Of a stretch of 64,000 nt of DNA, positions 54,117-62,849 are shown piece by piece. Position numbers and translations under genes: made by a program. The stretch comes from Aquipuribacter nitratireducens (GTDB lineage: Bacteria > Actinomycetota > Actinomycetes > Actinomycetales > JBBAYJ01). The stretch's first letter is position 1. Every line of letters begins with the position of its first letter. The stretch lies in assembly GCF_037860835.1 (NCBI RefSeq), contig NZ_JBBEOG010000003.1, positions 372,001 through 436,000 of the forward strand, given 5' to 3'. The notes below the pieces were generated by a model. The model was not told where the DNA came from. It searched no databases and was given only the letters and a program-made list of their open reading frames with translations.

Positions 54117-55502
54117 GTGCCTGACCAGGACACCGACCAGTTCGACGTCGTCATCCTCGGCGGTGGCAGCGGCGGCTACGCCTGCGCCCTCCGCGCGGCC
54201 GAGCTCGGCATGAGCGTCGCGCTCGTCGAGAAGGACAAGCTCGGCGGGACGTGCCTGCACCGCGGCTGCATCCCGACGAAGGCGCTGCTCCACGCCGCCG
54301 AGGTGGCCGACGCCGCGCGGGACTCCGAGCACTTCGGCGTGAAGGCGACCCTCGAGGGCGTCGACGTGCCCGCCGTCACGAAGTACCGCGAGGGCGTCGT
54401 CGGCCGGCTGTACAAGGGCCTCCAGGGCCTCGTGAAGAGCCGGAAGATCACCTACGTCGAGGGCACGGGCCGCCTCGCGGACGCCCACACCGTCGAGGTC
54501 GAGGGCCGCCGCCTCAGCGGCCGCAACGTCGTGCTCGCGACCGGCTCCTACGCCCGCACGCTGCCGGGGCTGGAGATCGGCGGGCGCATCATCACGAGCG
54601 ACGGCGCGCTCGCGCTCGACCACGTCCCCCAGAAGGTCGTCGTCCTCGGCGGCGGCGTCATCGGCGTGGAGTTCGCGAGCGTGTGGCGCTCCTTCGGCGC
54701 CGAGGTGACGATCGTCGAGGCGCTGCCGCGGCTCGTCGCGGCCGAGGACGAGGCCGTGTCGAAGGCGTTCGAGCGGGCGTACCGCAAGCGGGGGATCTCC
54801 TTCAGGACCGGCGTGAAGTTCACCGGCGCCACGCAGGACGACGACGGCGTCACCGTCTCGCTGGAGAACGGCGACGAGCTGCGCGCCGACCTCCTGCTCG
54901 TCGCCGTCGGGCGCGGCCCGGTGACGGAGGGCCTCGGCTACGAGGACGCGGGCATCACCGTCGAGCGCGGTTTCGTGCCCACCGACGAGCGCCTCCGCAC
55001 GGGCGTGGAGAACGTGTACGCCGTCGGCGACATCGTCCCGGGCCTCCAGCTCGCGCACCGCGGCTTCGCCCACGGCATCTTCGTCGCGGAGGAGATCGCC
55101 GGGCTCGACCCCGCACCGGTCGTCGACGTCGAGGTGCCGCGGGTCACGTACTCCGAGCCGGAGATCGCGAGCGTCGGTCTCACCGAGGCCCAGGCGAAGG
55201 AGAAGTACGGTGACGACAACGTCGCGACGTACGAGTACAACCTCGGCGGCAACGGCAAGAGCCAGATCCTCGGCACGGCGGGCTTCGTCAAGCTCGTCCG
55301 CGAGAAGGACGGCCCGGTGGTCGGCGTCCACGCCGTCGGCGCCCGCATGGGCGAGCAGATCGGCGAGGGGCAGCTCATCGTGAGCTGGGAGGCCTACCCC
55401 GAGGACGTCGCCTCCCTCGTCCACGCCCACCCGACGCAGAACGAGTCGATGGGCGAGGCGCACCTCGCCCTCGCCGGCAAGCCGCTGCACTCCCACGCCT
55501 GA
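54117..55502 (+). CDS. lpd: Dihydrolipoyl dehydrogenase (E3)
   Basis: A 461-residue FAD disulfide oxidoreductase that reoxidises dihydrolipoyl groups. FAD motif VVILGGGSGGYACALRAAELG, redox disulfide C46/C51 in GGTCLHRGCIPTK, NAD motif VVVLGGGVIGVEFASVW, and the C-terminal His-Glu pair in HAHPTQNESMGEA. The GTG at 54117 has GAGGAG about 6 nt upstream. It lies 47 bp before the E2 gene, so E3 and E2 are made together and may serve several 2-oxoacid dehydrogenases and the glycine cleavage system. Confidence 0.96.
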   Translation: MPDQDTDQFDVVILGGGSGGYACALRAAELGMSVALVEKDKLGGTCLHRGCIPTKALLHAAEVADAARDSEHFGVKATLEGVDVPAVTKYREGVVGRLYKGLQGLVKSRKITYVEGTGRLADAHTVEVEGRRLSGRNVVLATGSYARTLPGLEIGGRIITSDGALALDHVPQKVVVLGGGVIGVEFASVWRSFGAEVTIVEALPRLVAAEDEAVSKAFERAYRKRGISFRTGVKFTGATQDDDGVTVSLENGDELRADLLLVAVGRGPVTEGLGYEDAGITVERGFVPTDERLRTGVENVYAVGDIVPGLQLAHRGFAHGIFVAEEIAGLDPAPVVDVEVPRVTYSEPEIASVGLTEAQAKEKYGDDNVATYEYNLGGNGKSQILGTAGFVKLVREKDGPVVGVHAVGARMGEQIGEGQLIVSWEAYPEDVASLVHAHPTQNESMGEAHLALAGKPLHSHA

Positions 55503-55549
55503 CCCCGACCCCACAGCCGCCGCACCACACCCACGGAGGACGACCAGAC

Positions 55550-57520
55550 ATGGCGAACCCGGTCAACATGCCGCCCCTCGGCGAGAGCGTCACCGAGGGG
55601 ACGGTCACGCGATGGCTCAAGCAGGTCGGCGACCGGGTGGAGCAGGACGAGCCCCTGGTCGAGATCGCGACCGACAAGGTCGACACCGAGATCCCGTCCC
55701 CCGTCGCCGGGGTGCTGCTCGAGATCTCGGTGCCCGAGGACGAGACCGCGGAGGTCGGCGCGCAGATCGCCGTCATCGGCGAGGAGTCCGAGGCCTCCGG
55801 GGGCGACGGCGGTGGCGACGACACCGGTGACGGTGGCGCGAGCGAGGATGACGGCGGCGACGCGGAGCCCGCCACCGAGGACGCCGGCGACGGTGGCCCC
55901 GGCGACGAGGCCGCTGCCCAGGAGGACGCCGACGAGCCCGCGGAGGCGCCGAGCGCCGCCGCGGACGCCCCCGCGGAGAAGCCGCACGCGGACACGCAGG
56001 AGGGCGACGGCGGCACGGAGATCGTCATGCCCGCGCTCGGGGAGAGCGTCACCGAGGGCACCATCACCCGCTGGCTCAAGCAGGAGGGCGACACCGTCGA
56101 CGTCGACGAGCCGATCGTCGAGGTGTCCACGGACAAGGTCGACACCGAGGTGCCCTCCCCCGTCGCGGGCACGGTCCTGCGGATCCTCGTCCAGGAGGAC
56201 GAGACCGCCGAGGTCGGGGCGGCGCTCGTCGTGGTCGGTGACCCGTCGGCCGGAGGCGACTCGTCGGGCGGAAGCGACTCGTCGGGCGGGGAGGAGCCGT
56301 CCGCCCAGGAGCAGGAACCCGAGCCGGAGCAGCCCGCGGCCGACGTCGAGGACGCCGCGGCCGAGGCGAGCCCCGAGCAGACGCCCGGCACGCCCGAGGC
56401 GAAGGAGCAGGCGGCGGACGCCGCCGGCGAGGGCGACCGCGGCCCCACGGCCGAGGACTCCGCCGCCGCGCAGTACACCTCGCCGGCCGGCCAGACGTCC
56501 GAGGGCGCCGGCTCCGGGTCGCAGGGCATGACGGCCGTCGGCGGCGGGGACCAGAGCGGCTACATCACCCCCATCGTCCGCAAGCTCGCCGCCGAGCGCG
56601 GCGTCGACCTGTCGAGCGTCACCGGCAGCGGCGTCGGTGGGCGCATCCGCCGGCAGGACGTCCTCGCGGCCGCCGACGCCGCCGACAAGGCCGCCCGCAC
56701 GCCTGAGCCGGCGGCGCAGCGGCAGGAGACGACGGAGGCCCCGGCGGCCCAGGCGGAGCAGCCGGCCGCCTCGGCCCCGAAGCCGACGGCCGCCGCGTCC
56801 CCCAAGCGCGGCACCCGCGAGAAGATGAGCCGGCTCCGCAAGGTCATCGCCCAGCGGATGGTCGAGTCGCTGCAGGTGTCGGCCCAGCTCACCACCGTCG
56901 TCGAGGTCGACGTCACCCGCGTCGCGGCGCTGCGCGCGCGGGCGAAGGACCGCTTCGCCGAGCGCGAGGGCGTCAAGCTGTCGTTCCTGCCGTTCTTCGC
57001 CCTCGCGGCGGTCGAGGCCCTCAAGCAGTACCCGGTCGTCAACGCGAGCATCGACGGCGAGGAGATCGTCTACCACGGCGCCGAGCACCTGGGCGTCGCG
57101 GTCGACACCGAGCGGGGCCTGCTGGTGCCGGTCATCAAGGACGCCGGCGACCTCAACATCGCCGGGCTCGCCCGGAAGATCTCCGACCTGGCCGCCCGCA
57201 CGCGCGACAACAAGGTGAGCCCGGACGAGCTCAGCGGCGGCACGTTCACCCTCACCAACACCGGCAGCCGCGGCGCGCTGTTCGACACGCCGATCCTCAA
57301 CCAGCCGCAGGTCGGCATCCTCGGCACCGGCTCGGTCGTCAAGCGCCCGACGGTGGTGAAGGACAGCGAGGGCAACGACTCCATCGCGATCCGCTCGATG
57401 GTGTACCTCGCGCTGTCCTACGACCACCGCATCGTCGACGGCGCCGACGCGGCCCGCTTCCTCTCCGCGGTCAAGGGCCGTCTGGAGGAGGGCGCGTTCG
57501 AGTCCGCGCTCGGGCTGTGA
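55550..57520 (+). CDS. sucB: Dihydrolipoyllysine acyltransferase (2-oxoacid dehydrogenase E2)
   Basis: A 656-residue E2. Two lipoyl domains carry the lipoylated lysines K43 (ATDKVDTE) and K196 (STDKVDTE), joined by long Asp/Gly/Glu/Ala linkers. A peripheral-subunit-binding domain (ITPIVRKLAAERGVDLSSV, about 335-375) and the acyltransferase core follow; the core ends with the catalytic SYDHRIVDG (H626, D630). In actinobacteria such a protein (DlaT/SucB) serves pyruvate and often oxoglutarate dehydrogenase, so the gene name is approximate. The ATG has GGAGGA upstream. Confidence 0.95.
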   Translation: MANPVNMPPLGESVTEGTVTRWLKQVGDRVEQDEPLVEIATDKVDTEIPSPVAGVLLEISVPEDETAEVGAQIAVIGEESEASGGDGGGDDTGDGGASEDDGGDAEPATEDAGDGGPGDEAAAQEDADEPAEAPSAAADAPAEKPHADTQEGDGGTEIVMPALGESVTEGTITRWLKQEGDTVDVDEPIVEVSTDKVDTEVPSPVAGTVLRILVQEDETAEVGAALVVVGDPSAGGDSSGGSDSSGGEEPSAQEQEPEPEQPAADVEDAAAEASPEQTPGTPEAKEQAADAAGEGDRGPTAEDSAAAQYTSPAGQTSEGAGSGSQGMTAVGGGDQSGYITPIVRKLAAERGVDLSSVTGSGVGGRIRRQDVLAAADAADKAARTPEPAAQRQETTEAPAAQAEQPAASAPKPTAAASPKRGTREKMSRLRKVIAQRMVESLQVSAQLTTVVEVDVTRVAALRARAKDRFAEREGVKLSFLPFFALAAVEALKQYPVVNASIDGEEIVYHGAEHLGVAVDTERGLLVPVIKDAGDLNIAGLARKISDLAARTRDNKVSPDELSGGTFTLTNTGSRGALFDTPILNQPQVGILGTGSVVKRPTVVKDSEGNDSIAIRSMVYLALSYDHRIVDGADAARFLSAVKGRLEEGAFESALGL

Positions 57521-57530
57521 GCCGCGCGCG

Positions 57531-58421
57531 GTGAAGGTCGCGGTCACGGGGGCGTCGGGCCTCATCGGCTCGGCGCTCGTCCCGGCCCTGCGGACGTCCG
57601 GGCACGACGTCGTCCGCCTGGTCCGACGCGACGTCCGGGCCCCGGACGAGGTCCGCTGGGATCCCGCCGGGGGCACGGTCGACCTCGCGGGCCTCGCGGG
57701 CACGGACGCGGTGGTCCACCTCGCCGGCGCCGGCGTGGGGGACCACCGTTGGACCGACTCCTACAAGGAGACGATCCTCCGGTCCCGGGTCGACGGCACC
57801 CGGACGATCGTGCGGGCGATGACGCAGCTGGACCCCGCGCCGGGCGTCCTGCTCTCCGGCTCGGCGGTCGGCTACTACGGGGACCGCGGCGAGGAGGTGC
57901 TCCTCGAGGGCTCCGCGAAGGGCGACGGCTTCCTCAGCGACGTCGTGCAGGCGTGGGAGGCGGAGACCCTGCCCGCGAGCGAGGCCGGGATCCGCACCGT
58001 GCTGCTGCGCACGGGGCTCGTCATGGCGAGGGGCGGCGGCGCGTTCGGCCGGCTGCTGCCGATCCTCCGCGCCGGTGTGGGCGGACCCATCGGCGACGGC
58101 CGGATGTGGTGGCCGTGGATCACCCTGCTCGACGAGGTGCGCGCGATCGAGTTCCTCCTCGACGCCGACGTCGCCGGGCCCGTCAACCTCGGCTCGCCCA
58201 GTCCCGCGCGCAACGGGGACGTCACCCGCGCGGTCGGCCGGGCGCTCGGTCGTCCCACGGTCGTCCCGGTGCCCGGCTTCGCGCTGCGGGTGGTGCTCGG
58301 GGAGTTCGCCGACGACGTCACGTCGAGCCAGCGGATGGTTCCCGAGGTGCTGTCCGAGGCGGGTTTCGACTTCGTCCACGCCGACCTCGACAACGCGGCC
58401 CGCTGGCTCGTCGAGCAGTAG
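57531..58421 (+). CDS. TIGR01777-type NAD-dependent epimerase/SDR protein
   Basis: A 296-residue extended SDR protein. Nucleotide motif VAVTGASGLIGSALVPAL, then VVHLAGAGVGDHRW, LLSGSAVGYYGDRG (the YxxxK-like region is GYYGDRGEE, without the usual lysine), WEAETLPA, and the C-terminal VTSSQRMVPEVLSEAGF (DUF1731-like) tail. This family sits next to dlaT/lipB in mycobacteria and is related to YfcH and SulA-type proteins; its reaction is unknown. GTG at 57531 is 10 nt after the E2 stop, so it is probably in the same operon. It converges with the pseudokinase gene 7 bp away. Confidence 0.88.
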   Translation: MKVAVTGASGLIGSALVPALRTSGHDVVRLVRRDVRAPDEVRWDPAGGTVDLAGLAGTDAVVHLAGAGVGDHRWTDSYKETILRSRVDGTRTIVRAMTQLDPAPGVLLSGSAVGYYGDRGEEVLLEGSAKGDGFLSDVVQAWEAETLPASEAGIRTVLLRTGLVMARGGGAFGRLLPILRAGVGGPIGDGRMWWPWITLLDEVRAIEFLLDADVAGPVNLGSPSPARNGDVTRAVGRALGRPTVVPVPGFALRVVLGEFADDVTSSQRMVPEVLSEAGFDFVHADLDNAARWLVEQ

Positions 58422-58428
58422 CCGCACC

Positions 58429-59499
58429 TCACCGCCGCCCCACCGCCACGAGGACCCACCGGTCACCGCGGGTGGCGCCCAGAACCAGCCGCACGAGCTC
58501 TCGACGCGCCGGCCCGGCGGCGGGGCGGGTGACGAGCTCGACGTCGACGACCTGTCTCGTACCGTCGGCTGCGTCGGAGGGCACCGGGACGACCGACACG
58601 ACGTCGAACCGGACGGCGACAGGACCGCCCGCGAGGACCCGCCGGTCGGCCGCCAGGCCCGCCGAGCCCGACGCGTGGACGTCCGCGAGCGCGGCGAGGT
58701 CCCCGCCGCGCAGCGCGGCCTCGCGCTGCGCGACGAGCGTGCGCACCCGCGCGTGCAGCACCGACGGATCCGACGCCGCCGGGAGGCCCACCTCCGGGGC
58801 GCCCACCTCCGGGGAAGGACCGGGGGCGTCACCCGCGAGCGTCGGCGCCACGAGCACCAGCGCCAGCACGAGCGCTGCGAGGACACCGCCGGCGCCCGGC
58901 GCGACCAGCGCGCCGGGTCCCGCCCGCCTCGGGGACGTCGGTCGCGTCCGCTCCTGACCCCGTGGTCGGTGACGCGGGCGCGCCGGCGCCGGTCCCCGGA
59001 CGGCACGCGCGAGCTCGGCGGCGGTCGGGCGACGCGCCGGGTCCGGATCGAGCGCGGCGGTGATGGCGACAAGGAGCGCGTCCGGGCACTCGGGGGCCAG
59101 CAGCCGAAGCGGGAGCCGGTCCTCGGCCGCCGGTGGTGGCGGCCCACCGGTCAGGGCGACCCACGCGACCGCCCCGAGGGCGTACACGTCGGCGGGTGGC
59201 GTCGCTCCCGTGCCCGCGAGCGACTCAGGAGCCGCGTAGCCCGTCGGACCACCACCGGTGCCGGCCACCGCCCGCGCCACGGCGAGACGCGGTCGTCCGG
59301 CGCTGTCGAGCACGACGCCTCCGGGGTGGACGGCGCCGTGCGCGGCGCCTCGTGCGTGGAGCACGGCGAGGGCCTCGGCGACCGCGACGACCAGGTCGCC
59401 GACCTCGCGCGCGGGCAGGAAGCCACGCGCGGACAGCCGCGCCGCCAGCGTCCCCACGACCCTCGCGCCACCGGCCCGCGTCCCGCCCTGCCCGACCAC
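58429..59499 (-). CDS. N-lobe-less pseudokinase with membrane anchor
   Basis: A 356-residue protein. Residues 1-170 match a Ser/Thr kinase C-lobe: VAVAEALAVLHARGAAHGAVHPGGVVL, TGYAAPESLAG (APE), DVYALGAVAWVALTG and DPDPARRPTAAELA. The N-lobe (P-loop, VAIK lysine) is missing; HRDxxxxN reads HGAVHPGG, and DFG is absent, so it cannot be an ordinary kinase. A proline/arginine linker, one membrane helix (about 197-222) and an outside domain of about 130 residues ending LVLGATRGDRWVLVAV follow. No in-frame earlier start supplies the N-lobe. It could bind a partner kinase or cell-wall ligand. Confidence 0.75.
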   Translation of the reverse strand: MVGQGGTRAGGARVVGTLAARLSARGFLPAREVGDLVVAVAEALAVLHARGAAHGAVHPGGVVLDSAGRPRLAVARAVAGTGGGPTGYAAPESLAGTGATPPADVYALGAVAWVALTGGPPPPAAEDRLPLRLLAPECPDALLVAITAALDPDPARRPTAAELARAVRGPAPARPRHRPRGQERTRPTSPRRAGPGALVAPGAGGVLAALVLALVLVAPTLAGDAPGPSPEVGAPEVGLPAASDPSVLHARVRTLVAQREAALRGGDLAALADVHASGSAGLAADRRVLAGGPVAVRFDVVSVVPVPSDAADGTRQVVDVELVTRPAAGPARRELVRLVLGATRGDRWVLVAVGRR

Positions 59500-59557
59500 G
59501 GGACCAGCCCACCACGGGTGGGGCCCTCCCCGCAGGCGTCGTCCACAGGCCTCCGGC

Positions 59558-59563
59558 TACCGT
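59558..59563 (+). promoter_or_regulatory. -10 hexamer TACCGT of the leaderless FAD oxidoreductase gene
   Basis: TACCGT ends 7 nt before the GTG at 59571. Confidence 0.55.
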
Positions 59564-59570
59564 GCACTCC

Positions 59571-61028
59571 GTGCCAGCCGACCCTTCCGCCCCCGGCGGC
59601 CCCGGCTCGGTACGCGCGCCGGGGGTCCCCTCGGTCCACGCGCCGGGCGGCCCCGTCGCGCACGTGGCGCGGTCCGGCGTCCCGGCCGCCGCCGACGTCG
59701 TCGTGGTGGGCGCAGGTCTCGCGGGTCTCGCGTCCGCGCGCGGCCTCATGGGGTCCGGGCTCGACGTCGTCGTGCTCGAGGCAGGCGACGCGGTCGGCGG
59801 CCGGGTGCGCACCGACAGCACCGACGGGGTCTACGCCGACCGCGGATTCCAGCTGCTCAACCCGGCCTACCCCGTCCTGCCGTGGTTCCTCGACGTCGAC
59901 GACCTGGGGCTCCAGGCCCTGCCCGCCGGGGTGGCGACGACCAGGCCGGGCACCGGCACGACCCTGCTCGCCGACCCCGTCCGCGAGCCGGCCGCGCTGC
60001 CCGGCATGCTCCGCTCCGGTCTGCTGGACGCCCGCGACCTGCTCGGCGTCGTGCGGCTCGCGCTGCGGGCCGTGCTCTCGCCGGTGCGGCGCCTGGAGGA
60101 CGCCCCGGACGTGGGCTGGCACGAGGCCTTCGACCGCGCCGGGCTGACCGGCCCGCTGCGCCGGCAGGTGGTGGAGCCGTTCCTCACCGGCACCCTCGCC
60201 GACGCCGAGGGCTCCACCTCGCGCCGCTACGTCGACCTGGTCCTCCGCTCCTTCGTCCTCGCCGCGCTGGGGCGTCCCCCCGGACTGCCCGCGGGGGGCA
60301 TGCAGGCACTGCCCGACACCGTCGCCTCGTTCCTGCCGCCGGACACCGTGCGCACCGGCGTCCGCGTCGACGCCGTCACCCCGACGGGGGACGCCTGGAC
60401 CCTCAGCACGTCGACCGCCGACGGGCCCGTGACCGGTGCGGCCGGGGAGCAGCAGCTGCGCGCCCGCTGCGTCGTGCTCGCCGCCGAGGCCTCGACGACC
60501 GCAGCGCTCCTGCAGCGCCCGGCCCCGGGCGAGCGCGCCCTCACGACCGTCTGGCACCTCACGCCCGAGCCCCTGCCGCTGGGACGGCGGGCGCCGTACC
60601 TCCACGTCGACGGCGGCGGCGCGCACCGGCGCCGCCTCGGGCTGGTGAACACGGTCGTCGTGTCACGCAGCGCCCCGTCGTACCTCCCGGCGCCGCTGCG
60701 GGGCGGCCGCGACCTGGTCGCGACGAGCGTCCTCGGGACGCTCGGTGAGGACCGTGCCGCCGCCCTCGCGCACGTGCGGGGAGAGGCGGCGCGCGTCCTG
60801 GGTGTCCCGCCGGCGCTCCTCGGCGAGGAGGTGGCGGTGCACGAGGTGCCGAGGGCCCTGCCCCGCGCCGAGCCCCCGCTCGCGGTGCGGCGCCCGGTCG
60901 ACCTCACCGACGGGCGCTTCGTCGTCGGCGACCACCGCGACACCCCGTCCATCCAGGGGGCGCTGGTGTCGGGGCGGCGGGGCGCGGCGGCGGTCGTCCG
61001 CCACCTCGGCCTGACGCCGCCCCGCTGA
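59571..61028 (+). CDS. FAD-dependent amine oxidase/phytoene dehydrogenase-type protein
   Basis: A 485-residue flavoprotein. The N-terminal 38 residues are a Pro/Gly-rich lead; then the dinucleotide fold VVVVGAGLAGLASARGLMG and the second FAD motif VLEAGDAVGGRVRTD. A C-terminal FAD contact region is in GRFVVGDHRDTPSIQGALVSG. It belongs to the protoporphyrinogen oxidase / phytoene desaturase / amine oxidase group; the substrate cannot be told. The GTG at 59571 follows TACCGT by 7 nt and there is no ribosome site. It diverges from the pseudokinase gene. Confidence 0.85.
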   Translation: MPADPSAPGGPGSVRAPGVPSVHAPGGPVAHVARSGVPAAADVVVVGAGLAGLASARGLMGSGLDVVVLEAGDAVGGRVRTDSTDGVYADRGFQLLNPAYPVLPWFLDVDDLGLQALPAGVATTRPGTGTTLLADPVREPAALPGMLRSGLLDARDLLGVVRLALRAVLSPVRRLEDAPDVGWHEAFDRAGLTGPLRRQVVEPFLTGTLADAEGSTSRRYVDLVLRSFVLAALGRPPGLPAGGMQALPDTVASFLPPDTVRTGVRVDAVTPTGDAWTLSTSTADGPVTGAAGEQQLRARCVVLAAEASTTAALLQRPAPGERALTTVWHLTPEPLPLGRRAPYLHVDGGGAHRRRLGLVNTVVVSRSAPSYLPAPLRGGRDLVATSVLGTLGEDRAAALAHVRGEAARVLGVPPALLGEEVAVHEVPRALPRAEPPLAVRRPVDLTDGRFVVGDHRDTPSIQGALVSGRRGAAAVVRHLGLTPPR

Positions 61029-61065
61029 GCCCCCCCACCCGACCCGACCCGCAGGAGGACCGCCC

Positions 61066-61800
61066 GTGCCCGCCGACGCCCCCACCATCGTCGCGACGTC
61101 CGGGGGGTGGGTGCCGGGGCACCGCACCCGCCTCGCCTTCGGCCCGCTGCTCCACCACTGCCTCGACCTGTCCGGCGCGCACGGCCGCACCCCCCGCGTG
61201 ACCGTGCTCCACACGGCGGGCGGCGACCAGGCGCACTGGCAGCAGTGGGCGAGCGAGGCCGGCCGCGCCGCCGGGGTGGACCTCACGAACCTCGCGCTGT
61301 TCCCCATGCCGAGCGTCGACGACGCGCCCGGGCACCTGCACGACGCCGACGTGGTGTGGGTCAACGGCGGCTCGGTCGTGAACCTCCTCGCCGTCTGGCG
61401 CGCCCACGGCCTCGACCGGGTGTTCCGTGACGTGTGGCAGGCCGGTGTGGTCCTCGGCGGGGTGAGCGCGGGCTCCATCTGCTGGCACACGGGCGGCACC
61501 ACCGACTCCTTCGGCCCGGACCTCGACCCCGTGACCGACGCGCTCGGGCTCCTGCCGTACGCCAACGGCGTCCACTACGACTCGGAGGAGCGGCGCCGTC
61601 CCCTGGTCCACGCCCTCGTCGGCGACGGGACCCTCGGGCGCACGTACTGCACCGACGACGGCGTCGGGCTCGTCTACCGGGGCACCGCCCTCGTCGAGGC
61701 CGTCGCGGAGCGTCCCGGCGCAGGCGCCTACGTCGTGGAGCGGGGACCGGACGGCACGGCCGTCGAGGAGCCGCTCGACGTGCGCCGGCTGCCGGCGTGA
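61066..61800 (+). CDS. Peptidase E-like (S51) serine peptidase
   Basis: A 244-residue peptidase of the class I glutamine amidotransferase-like fold. The nucleophile elbow GVSAGSICW holds the catalytic Ser; WVNGGSVVNLL and VHYDSEERRR are also conserved. Family members cleave N-terminal Asp dipeptides or cyanophycin-type products. GTG at 61066 has GGAGGA 6 nt upstream. Its stop overlaps the cobT start (GTGA), so it is read together with cobT-cobS, although no functional link is evident. Confidence 0.88.
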   Translation: MPADAPTIVATSGGWVPGHRTRLAFGPLLHHCLDLSGAHGRTPRVTVLHTAGGDQAHWQQWASEAGRAAGVDLTNLALFPMPSVDDAPGHLHDADVVWVNGGSVVNLLAVWRAHGLDRVFRDVWQAGVVLGGVSAGSICWHTGGTTDSFGPDLDPVTDALGLLPYANGVHYDSEERRRPLVHALVGDGTLGRTYCTDDGVGLVYRGTALVEAVAERPGAGAYVVERGPDGTAVEEPLDVRRLPA

Positions 61801-62849
61801 GGGCGCCCGACGCCACCGACGTCCCGGCGCCCGACGCGGCCGCCGCGGCCGCCGCCCGTGAGCGGCTCGCCTCGCTCGCGACACCGCCGGGCGCCCTCGG
61901 CCGGCTCGGGGAGCTCGCCGTCTGGTGGGCGGGCGTGCGGGGGGTGCCGGTGCCCCCGGCGCCCCGGCGCGTCGACCTCCACGTCGTCGCCGGCGACCAC
62001 GGCGTCGTCGCGCGGGGCGTGTCGGCGTTCCCCGCCGCGGTGACCCCCCTCATGGTGCGGGCGTTCCTCGACGGCGGCGCGGCGGCCACGGTGCTCGCGC
62101 GGCAGCTCGGCGTCCACGTCCACACCCACGACCTCGCCGTCGACACCGACTGGCCGCCCGGCACCGACCCCGCCCTCACTGCGCACAAGGTGCGGCGCGG
62201 CTCCGGCAGCATCGACACCGACGACGCACTCACCCCCGAGGAGACCGACGCCGCGCTCGCCGCGGGCGCCGCGCTCGCGGACGCCTCCGTCGACGCGGGC
62301 GCCGACCTCCTCCTCGTCGGGGACATGGGCATCGGCAACACGACGCCGGCGGCGGCGCTCGTGTGCGCGCTGCTCGACGGCGACCCCGCTGTCCTCACCG
62401 GGCGGGGGACGGGCGTCGACGGGGACGCCCTCGCACGCAAGCGGGAGGTCGTCACGGCCGCCGTCACCCGCGCCCGCGACGCGCACGGCGACGACCCCCG
62501 GCGGCTGCTGGGTGGGCTGGGGGGTGCCGACCTCGCCGCCATGGCGGGTCTGTGCGCGCGGGCGGCCCGCCGCCGCACGCCCGTCCTGCTCGACGGGGTC
62601 GTCGTCACGGCCGCGGCACTCGCCGCGGAGCGGGCGGCCCCCGGGTCAGCGGCGTGGTGGGCGGCCGGGCACCGTTCCGCCGAGCCCGCGCACTCCCCCG
62701 CCCTCGTCGCCCTCGGCCTGGACCCCCTGCTCGACCTCGGGATGCGTCTCGGCGAGGGCAGCGGGGCGCTCGCCGCCCTGCCGCTGCTGAGCTCGGCCGC
62801 GACCCTGCTCGCCGAGACGGCGCTCCTCGCCGACGTGCTGCCCGGGTGA
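61797..62849 (+). CDS. cobT: Nicotinate-nucleotide-dimethylbenzimidazole phosphoribosyltransferase CobT
   Basis: A 350-residue enzyme making alpha-ribazole phosphate for the lower ligand of cobalamin. All family regions are intact: AGDHGVVARGVSAFP, GDMGIGNTTPAAALVCALL, GRGTGVDGDALARK, LLDGVVVTAAALAA and the catalytic glutamate in DLGMRLGEGSGA. It contrasts with the degenerate paralogue at 49924. GTG overlaps the peptidase E stop, and its own stop overlaps cobS, both as GTGA, giving a coupled trio. Confidence 0.95.
   Translation: MRAPDATDVPAPDAAAAAAARERLASLATPPGALGRLGELAVWWAGVRGVPVPPAPRRVDLHVVAGDHGVVARGVSAFPAAVTPLMVRAFLDGGAAATVLARQLGVHVHTHDLAVDTDWPPGTDPALTAHKVRRGSGSIDTDDALTPEETDAALAAGAALADASVDAGADLLLVGDMGIGNTTPAAALVCALLDGDPAVLTGRGTGVDGDALARKREVVTAAVTRARDAHGDDPRRLLGGLGGADLAAMAGLCARAARRRTPVLLDGVVVTAAALAAERAAPGSAAWWAAGHRSAEPAHSPALVALGLDPLLDLGMRLGEGSGALAALPLLSSAATLLAETALLADVLPG

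Noticed and set aside
61029-61065. Cobalamin riboswitch before the peptidase E-cobT-cobS unit
   Set aside because: The space is 37 bp, far too short.
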